A stretch of 10,784 bases of DNA from Euperipatoides rowelli (lineage: Eukaryota > Onychophora > Udeonychophora > Euonychophora > Peripatopsidae): assembly GCA_003024985.2 (NCBI GenBank), contig PXIH01S0047484.1; one strand, written 5' to 3'. A program made the translations under genes and the position numbers. Under the pieces are notes generated by a model, which saw only the letters and a list, made by a program, of their open reading frames with translations, ran no database searches and was not told where the DNA came from. Shown here in pieces: positions 7,201 to 10,784 of the stretch (the first letter of the stretch is position 1; each line of letters begins with the position of its first letter).

Positions 7201-10200
7201 ACAAAAAAATTGATTTAATATTGTTAAGATTGGGAGTTCTTTTTACAGTATTTACAATATTACAGTGTTTTCAGAATTTTTTTTTTTTGTAACCATATTT
7301 TTTTTAAATATGAATTGAGGGCCATTAGAAATATTTCATTTTTTAATTGAAATTTTGATACTTTAGAAAAATATTGTTTTCCTTGATTTTTTTTTTATCT
7401 GGAAAATCTATTAAAACAGTTTTCTAGGATATACAAGCTATTCATGAACAATTTCTATTTAAGGGCTATTTAAATTTTTTTTTGTATTAGCTAAGGAACA
7501 ATCATATATACAGTAATCTCTTGGCCTTAAAAAACATTTTGATGCCCAACCTTACAAATTGAACACCAGGGCTGGATTTATATACAGTATATAGGGCTGT
7601 AGCCTAGGGCCTCATGATGTAGAGGGGTCTCGGCCTCCAAACTTTACATATCCCAGGGCAAAAAAAAAGTACAGTAGAATGCTGACCAAGAGCAAGAAAT
7701 AGGCCCCCCCCCCCTATTTCTTGTCAAAACATACTGTAGGTATATACAGTAGCGCCATCGCTGAACAAGAGCGCCATCACTGCATTTTGACTTTTTTATC
7801 ACTGAAGGAAATCCAACGGGTATCCAAGCAAGAGCGCGCCCCTAGATTTTTGCTTCCTTTTACCTCATTTAAGCGCCATGTAAAAAATTTCATGTCACCA
7901 GCTGACATTATTATGCTGTGACATAATTTTTATGTGTTTTACATCATCTCATATATTGTAGCTTCTATGAATAANGTTGAATCCTCGTAGGCAGAACGAA
8001 AGAGGCCTGTAAATTAAAAAGTAAAAGTTTTAATTTACATGGCGCTCTTACTTGGCACAACCTTTAATTGATGTGTGACATCATGTTTTAGTGTGTACCA
8101 GCCATTTTCCTAAAGTTTTGGGAAGCGTGCCCAAGCAAGGGCGCCGTTTTGAAAAACAATCTTTTTAAAGAATTCAAAGTGTATCCAAGCAAGAGNGCCA
8201 TGTCCATTTTGCAATGCATTGTGGTAAATCTAAGGTTTCTTAGCATGGAGCCGAAGAACAAGAGCGCGCCCCCCTCCCATTTCCCCCCAAACGAATGATA
8301 AGAGCGCATGCTCCCTTTCTCGGCATTTTAAGGTATAAAACTTTTATCAAAAATTTGTGCATAGGGTCTCCTAATTTATAAAGTCCGAAGCTATATAAAA
8401 AAAAAGCTTATCAAACTAGACAGAAAGTCGACAAAACGTCCAGTCAACAACAACAACAAAAAGATCAAAATTTTACCAAGGGACCTCAAACTACTGTAGT
8501 CTATATGTACCCCAGGGCATCATCAAGCCTAAATCCGGCCCTGCTGAACACTCAGAAATTAGGCATTGTCTTGACTGATAATTGTAATTCTAATTTGGTC
8601 ACAAGTTAATATAGATGCCATTTTTGCTAGTAATTTTTTACAAAAGCAGAGTCATTCGAGAACAAGCTTTACTAACCATTCATATGTAAGGACAAATTTT
8701 TAAGCTCTCCCTGGCAGAATTTTTTTTTATTCTGACATGGTAAATCATTACTTTTTTTAAAAAAAATGTCTATATATTTTGAAGGAATAATTAAATATTT
8801 GGCACTAAAGTGAATGGATCTTTAAGCTATACTTTTTTTTAAAAAAATACCTGATTGTTTAATCAAGATGCTTTTTTTTTTTTTTTTTTACTGNTTTTTT
8901 TTAACCTTGCAAATAAAACGGGGATAGAAGAGCGATTTTCCTTGATCATAAATCATGATAATTTTTGATATCGCAAGCATTTGTACTCGTCATACTTTTT
9001 TTTTTTTTTTTAATGTAGGCTACAGAAGGAAGGGGGGATAAAAAATTTCATCTCTAAGCTCACAGTAAACAACATCCATGGTCCTAGCTATTCACCCTCA
9101 TTTTCAAAGAGTGGGGAGACCAATATTTCTCTTCATAGTCGGCAGCATTATCAAAATCTCTAACAGGTCAACATATTGTATTTATACCCAGTACAGAAGT
9201 GGAGGTTGCCATTAAAAAAAAAACTCCTGAGTTTTTTCATTTAAAACCACAGAAGTATTTGTTCATTGTGAGAAGATTTTCACATTCCAGATCTAAGGAA
9301 TAAAGATTAATCTATACTTAGAATCCTTGTAATTAAATTGAGCTAGCCATCCATTATAAATAAATAAAAAATATGCTTCTAAAATCAAAATCTTGCCTTC
9401 AGTAATTTTCTGTCAACATCAGATAGAGTATGTTTTTGTTTTGTTTTTAATTTTTTTACTTTTAAAACCCTGATATATACCATTCTGGTATTTAACTCAA
9501 GAATTTGAGAATCGAAAAATAAGTTTTTGCTGTAACTTAGGGATTTTTTTTTTATATCCTCGCATGCTGTTTCCAGTCAGTCTAGTATTGACACTCAACA
9601 AAAAAAAAATGACGGTTATTTTGAAATTAGTAAAATTAATCAAAATTCTTTACAATTTGGATAATACTTACCCTTTAGAAAACATTTTCAAATGTGTACA
9701 GAATTCAAACCTTGAACTGCTATACTAACATTTTTATTTGTACTTTTTTTGGAAATTCAGTTTCGTTAAAGAAATGTAGGTTACTGTATTAAAATCTGTT
9801 AGGCCTTCTATGCGAATAAAATAGTTTAGTACCGGTAATGTTATCAATCTTTTATTTTTGAAAAACTAATTTTGCTTTTTCTTTATTATACTGTAGCTTA
9901 CACTATAGGCTATTTTTTTTTTTTCATATTTTGCAAGATCGAACAAATTTATTTTCAAGATGAGATCTGTTGTGTATATTGGGCTTTTTGTATTTACTGT
10001 TCTCCCATTCCAATTGTAATTTTGTGTTTATTGTTATATTATTTTTGAATGCTCGTGTTATCCTGTGGGTTGGTGCTGTTTACTCCTGGACAGTGTCTTA
10101 AAAACAAAATATACAAATCGTTTAATCTCCCTTTTTTTTCTTTTTAACCATTAGGCTGACAAGAGAGCTCATCACAATGCCTTGGAACGGAAGAGAAGAG

Positions 10201-10262
10201 ACCACATAAAGGATAGCTTTAGTAGTCTACGAGATTCCATTCCATCTTTGCAAGGGGAAAAA
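4216..10262 (+). CDS. MAX: MAX, MYC-associated bHLH-zipper factor; 5' part, three exons
   Basis: MAX is a nuclear DNA-binding protein that dimerises with MYC, MXD/MNT/MGA or itself and binds CACGTG to activate or repress growth genes. The window gives join(4216-4254, 4344-4382, 10155-10262): 186 nt, 62 codons, all junctions in phase 0. Residues 1-13 are acidic, 14-26 are a variable insert, and 27-62 hold the basic region, helix 1 and the beginning of the loop. The basic region shows [12 protein letters not shown]; His33, Glu37 and Arg41 correspond to human His28, Glu32 and Arg36, which contact the E-box. The exon ends match human MAX as I remember it: the third coding exon there is also 36 codons ending QGEK. 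Helix 2, the leucine zipper and the C-terminus are not in the window. No stop or frameshift is seen, so this looks like the functional gene, not a retrocopy. Confidence 0.95.
4255..4343 (+). other. MAX intron 1 (89 bp)
   Basis: A GT...AG intron with donor GTGAGT and an acceptor preceded by a run of more than ten T residues (AATTACAG). It is very short compared with intron 2 and contains no other features. Confidence 0.9.
4344..4382 (+). CDS. MAX: MAX exon 2, 39-nt in-frame exon (possible cassette)
   Basis: Encodes [13 protein letters not shown] between acceptor TTACAG and donor CAG|GTTTGT. Both ends are in phase 0, so the exon can be included or skipped without changing the frame. In vertebrates the equivalent exon is 27 nt (EEQPRFQSA) and is alternatively included, giving two MAX isoforms that differ just before the basic region. 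The insert differs in sequence and is four residues longer here. Its donor is weaker than that of exon 1 (T at +3, GTTTGT), which would favour regulated splicing. Actual skipping is an inference. Confidence 0.88.
4424..4429. promoter_or_regulatory. Second canonical E-box CACGTG, start of MAX intron 2
   Basis: CACGTG within AATCACGTGTAGG, 298 bp downstream of the promoter E-box. It may be a regulatory site near the promoter, or chance. Confidence 0.35.
4969..4995. repeat. Homopolymer junction T15-N-G11
   Basis: Fifteen T residues, one undetermined base and eleven G residues follow one another. The N marks an uncertain base. The run lengths should be treated as approximate. An open frame on the - strand crossing it (4905-5114) is an artefact. 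Confidence 0.8.
5539..5558. repeat. Hairpin GATGAAG-GTTCCG-CTTCATC
   Basis: A 7-bp perfect stem with a 6-base loop. Its GTTCCGCTTCATC segment resembles the sequence at the 3936-3954 hairpin, so the two may descend from one repeat. Confidence 0.4.
5924..5964. repeat. Dispersed degenerate repeat, copy 2
   Basis: ACAGTCCTAACCTTTATCC, then AAATCTGAACCCAAACTCCTAC. It shares its first 13 bases (ACAGTCCTAACCT) with the copy at 1891 and its later part (TCTGAACCC, ACTCCTAC) with the copy at 6581. Confidence 0.55.
6491..6516. repeat. Perfect 8-bp inverted repeat
   Basis: AACTTGTC and GACAAGTT flank a 10-base spacer. It stands alone in intron 2 and nothing suggests a function. Confidence 0.4.
6581..6605. 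repeat. Dispersed degenerate repeat, copy 3 (partial)
   Basis: CAATCTGAACCCTAACTCCT followed by ACTAC matches the second half of the copies at 1891 and 5924. The first half (ACAGTCCTAACCT) is absent here. Confidence 0.45.
7022..7053. repeat. Perfect 9-bp inverted repeat in intron 2
   Basis: GATGTGATG and CATCACATC are separated by 14 bases. No neighbouring features explain it. Confidence 0.4.
7559..7566. repeat. Left 8-bp target site duplication of the 977-bp hAT element
   Basis: TTGAACAC lies immediately before the CAGGGC end. It matches the right copy CTGAACAC at seven of eight positions. Confidence 0.8.
7693..7723. repeat. Hairpin with an all-C loop inside the hAT element
   Basis: CAAGAAATAGG (7693-7703) and its exact reverse complement (7713-7723) flank nine C residues. 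Together with the arms this gives an uninterrupted run of 11 C. The run length may be imprecise. Confidence 0.75.
7764..8310. repeat. Degenerate AAGAGCGCC motif array inside the hAT element
   Basis: A core of about 17 bases, CCAAGCAAGAGCGCC or CAAGAGCGCC, occurs near 7766, 7824, 8131, 8184 and 8257, with a shorter form near 8300 and an inverted copy at 8038-8056 (ATGGCGCTCTTACTTGGC on the + strand). The copies at 7824 and 8184 also share upstream sequence (a CTTTTT block, then GGGTATCCAAGC and GTGTATCCAAGC), so longer units of about 360 bp may have been duplicated. Spacing is irregular, so this is not a simple tandem array. Repeated short motifs near hAT ends are known transposase-binding sites, but these are internal and no such role is shown. 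Confidence 0.65.
8008..8039. repeat. Perfect 12-bp inverted repeat inside the hAT element
   Basis: TGTAAATTAAAA (8008-8019) and its exact reverse complement (8028-8039) flank AGTAAAAG. It adjoins the inverted AAGAGCGCC copy and lies near the middle of the element, so it could mark a junction where two halves were joined. Confidence 0.7.
8544..8551. repeat. Right 8-bp target site duplication of the 977-bp hAT element
   Basis: CTGAACAC lies immediately after the GGCCCTG end and differs from the left copy only in its first base. Confidence 0.8.
8872..8902. repeat. Poly(T) tract with one undetermined base
   Basis: Eighteen T residues, ACTGN, then eight more T residues. It is low complexity and may be the reverse-strand tail of a retroposon. 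No body or target duplication was recognised. Confidence 0.6.
10155..10262 (+). CDS. MAX: MAX exon 3: basic region, helix 1 and start of loop
   Basis: Thirty-six codons between acceptor CCATTAG and donor AAA|GTACGA. It starts [17 protein letters not shown], continues [15 protein letters not shown] and ends QGEK. The basic region carries the class B bHLH signature (His, Glu, Arg-Arg) that specifies CACGTG. Helix 1 follows ([12 protein letters not shown]), and the exon ends inside the loop. Human MAX differs in this exon mainly at the Ser in DSFSSL (His in human) and at Ile in DSIPS (Val in human), from memory. The length and both splice phases equal the human exon. Confidence 0.96.
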
Positions 10263-10460
10263 GTACGATTTTTTTTTTTTTTTTTTTTAATTTTTAATTT
10301 TACTCATACTTATATTGAAATAAATGCTGACTTTTGAATTTAACTCTTTTTACATTACTGTAGCAAGTGCAACATTCTTTACCTTTAATCTCAGACTTGA
10401 GTATTTATTTGACTACAATATGTTGTTATTCAAAATTTTTATTACTTTGGCATTTTGTTT

Positions 10461-10516
10461 ATAGTGGTTTAATATACTGTATTAAACCATATAGTGGTTT
10501 AATATATTAAACCACT
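10461..10516. repeat. Duplicated AT-rich palindromes
   Basis: ATAGTGGTTTAATATA occurs at 10461 and again at 10491, 30 bp apart. The first copy forms a hairpin, TGGTTTAATA-TACTG-TATTAAACCA (10465-10489). The second forms a perfect 24-bp palindrome without a loop (10493-10516). The second seems to be the first with the loop bases removed, or the first the second with bases added. Confidence 0.75.
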
Positions 10517-10680
10517 TAATATCCTAACGTCTATTATCAGTGCTAATTTTAACAAATGCTAAATTGAAGACCCTAGTCAAGAACCAGGTAATAACCACAT
10601 ATTTTTTGTCTATAAGATTGAAAATTTAAAGAATAATAAACATTCAATAACATTTTCATAAATAAAAAAAAAGTATTTGA

Positions 10681-10784
10681 ACTCGGGAGTTGGTTACCCT
10701 CGTTGGGCCGGCTGTAATTCTGACCTATACAGTGGTGCAGTCCTATTTAAAAAAGTACCAGGGCGCTAAAACAAAAATATTAAC
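10681..10784. other. GC-richer patch at the window edge, unidentified
   Basis: After nine A residues (10663-10671) the sequence becomes richer in G and C (AACTCGGGAGTTGG, GTTGGGCCGGCTG). TTTGAACTCGGG loosely resembles a pol III B box, so a SINE is possible, but there is no matching A box or tRNA fold. The window ends before it can be judged. Confidence 0.25.

Larger units (their letters stand above)
7567..8543. mobile_element. Non-autonomous hAT-superfamily element, 977 bp, in MAX intron 2
   Basis: The left end is CAGGGCTGGATTTA. The right end, read on the opposite strand, is CAGGGCCGGATTTA, so the terminal inverted repeats differ at one of 14 positions. Eight-base flanks TTGAACAC and CTGAACAC form a near-perfect target duplication, as expected for hAT. 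Past the first 14 bases the ends diverge, although both keep blocks such as CCCAGGGC (left, 7651) and CCCCAGGGC (right, 8511) and a GGCCTC/GACCTC block. No transposase domain is seen; the open frames at 7721-7921 (+) and 8088-8309 (-) look like chance. The interior is GC-richer than the intron around it and holds repeated AAGAGCGC motifs, a C-tract hairpin and a second perfect hairpin. It is probably an internally deleted or composite derivative. Confidence 0.85.
4383..10154 (+). other. MAX intron 2 (5,772 bp)
   Basis: A GT...AG intron from donor GTTTGT to acceptor CCATTAG, which is preceded by a long T/C tract (about 10130-10145). It separates the N-terminal exons from the basic-region exon. 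It contains the 977-bp hAT element, two copies of a dispersed repeat, a second CACGTG and many T-runs. Between 4430 and 7558, and between 8552 and 10130, I see no exon-like or coding sequence. The short open frames (such as 4676-4936 + and 5615-5854 -) are low-complexity chance frames. Confidence 0.88.
10263..10784 (+). other. MAX intron 3, 5' part
   Basis: Begins GTACGA and runs off the window. It contains a 20-T tract (10269-10288), the palindrome cluster at 10461-10516, and a GC-richer patch from about 10681. The next MAX exon, which should begin with the loop/helix 2 sequence, is not reached. Confidence 0.85.

Noticed and set aside
7721-8309. Open frames inside the 977-bp hAT element as possible transposase remnants
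   Set aside because: No hAT dimerisation or RNase H-like motifs are seen, and the frames coincide with the repeated AAGAGCGC motif.
7764-8310. CRISPR-like array from the repeated AAGAGCGCC motif
   Set aside because: Repeats are short and degenerate, one is inverted, and spacing is irregular. The context is an animal intron with hAT ends.
4383-10154. MAX as a processed pseudogene or broken copy
   Set aside because: Introns with proper splice signals, uninterrupted frame and preserved DNA-contact residues argue for a genuine gene.
10681-10740. tRNA gene or complete SINE head
   Set aside because: Only a loose B-box resemblance was found. No A box, anticodon arm or acceptor pairing could be drawn.

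Overview
This is an AT-rich piece of animal nuclear DNA. It has short exons with GT/AG splice sites and long polypyrimidine acceptors, large introns, and decayed transposons. The only cellular gene I can support is the 5' part of MAX, the bHLH-leucine-zipper partner of MYC and MXD proteins, on the + strand. Three exons are visible (4216-4254, 4344-4382, 10155-10262). They encode the acidic N-terminus, a 13-residue insert, the DNA-binding basic region, helix 1 and the start of the loop. Helix 2 and the zipper must lie beyond the window. The protein start ([13 protein letters not shown]) looks more invertebrate-like than vertebrate-like to me, but the species cannot be fixed from this window.

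Layout. 1-200: nothing recognised. About 201-1573: the 3' end of a decayed Ty3/gypsy-type LTR retrotransposon, with integrase core and pol C-terminus broken by stops and frameshifts, then a polypurine tract and a probable 3' LTR. That LTR is split by a 363-bp non-autonomous hAT element (1143-1505) with a perfect 8-bp target duplication. 1574-4079: AT-rich DNA without genes, holding a perfect 15-bp inverted repeat and a possible retroposon tail. About 4100-4215: probable MAX promoter and 5' UTR, with a canonical CACGTG E-box. 4216-4382: exons 1 and 2 with an 89-bp intron. 4383-10154: a 5.8-kb intron 2 carrying a second non-autonomous hAT element (7567-8543, 977 bp, near-perfect 8-bp target duplication) with an unusual internal GC-rich repeated motif. 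10155-10262: exon 3. 10263-10784: start of intron 3, with AT-rich palindromes and a short GC-richer patch at the edge.

How the parts relate. The mobile elements are non-coding or dead and have no visible role in MAX function. The biologically interesting points are the symmetric 39-nt second exon, which could be skipped in frame like the short second coding exon of vertebrate MAX, and the E-boxes next to a gene whose own product binds CACGTG. I found no CRISPR array, RNA gene, bacterial-type operon or convincing new biological system.
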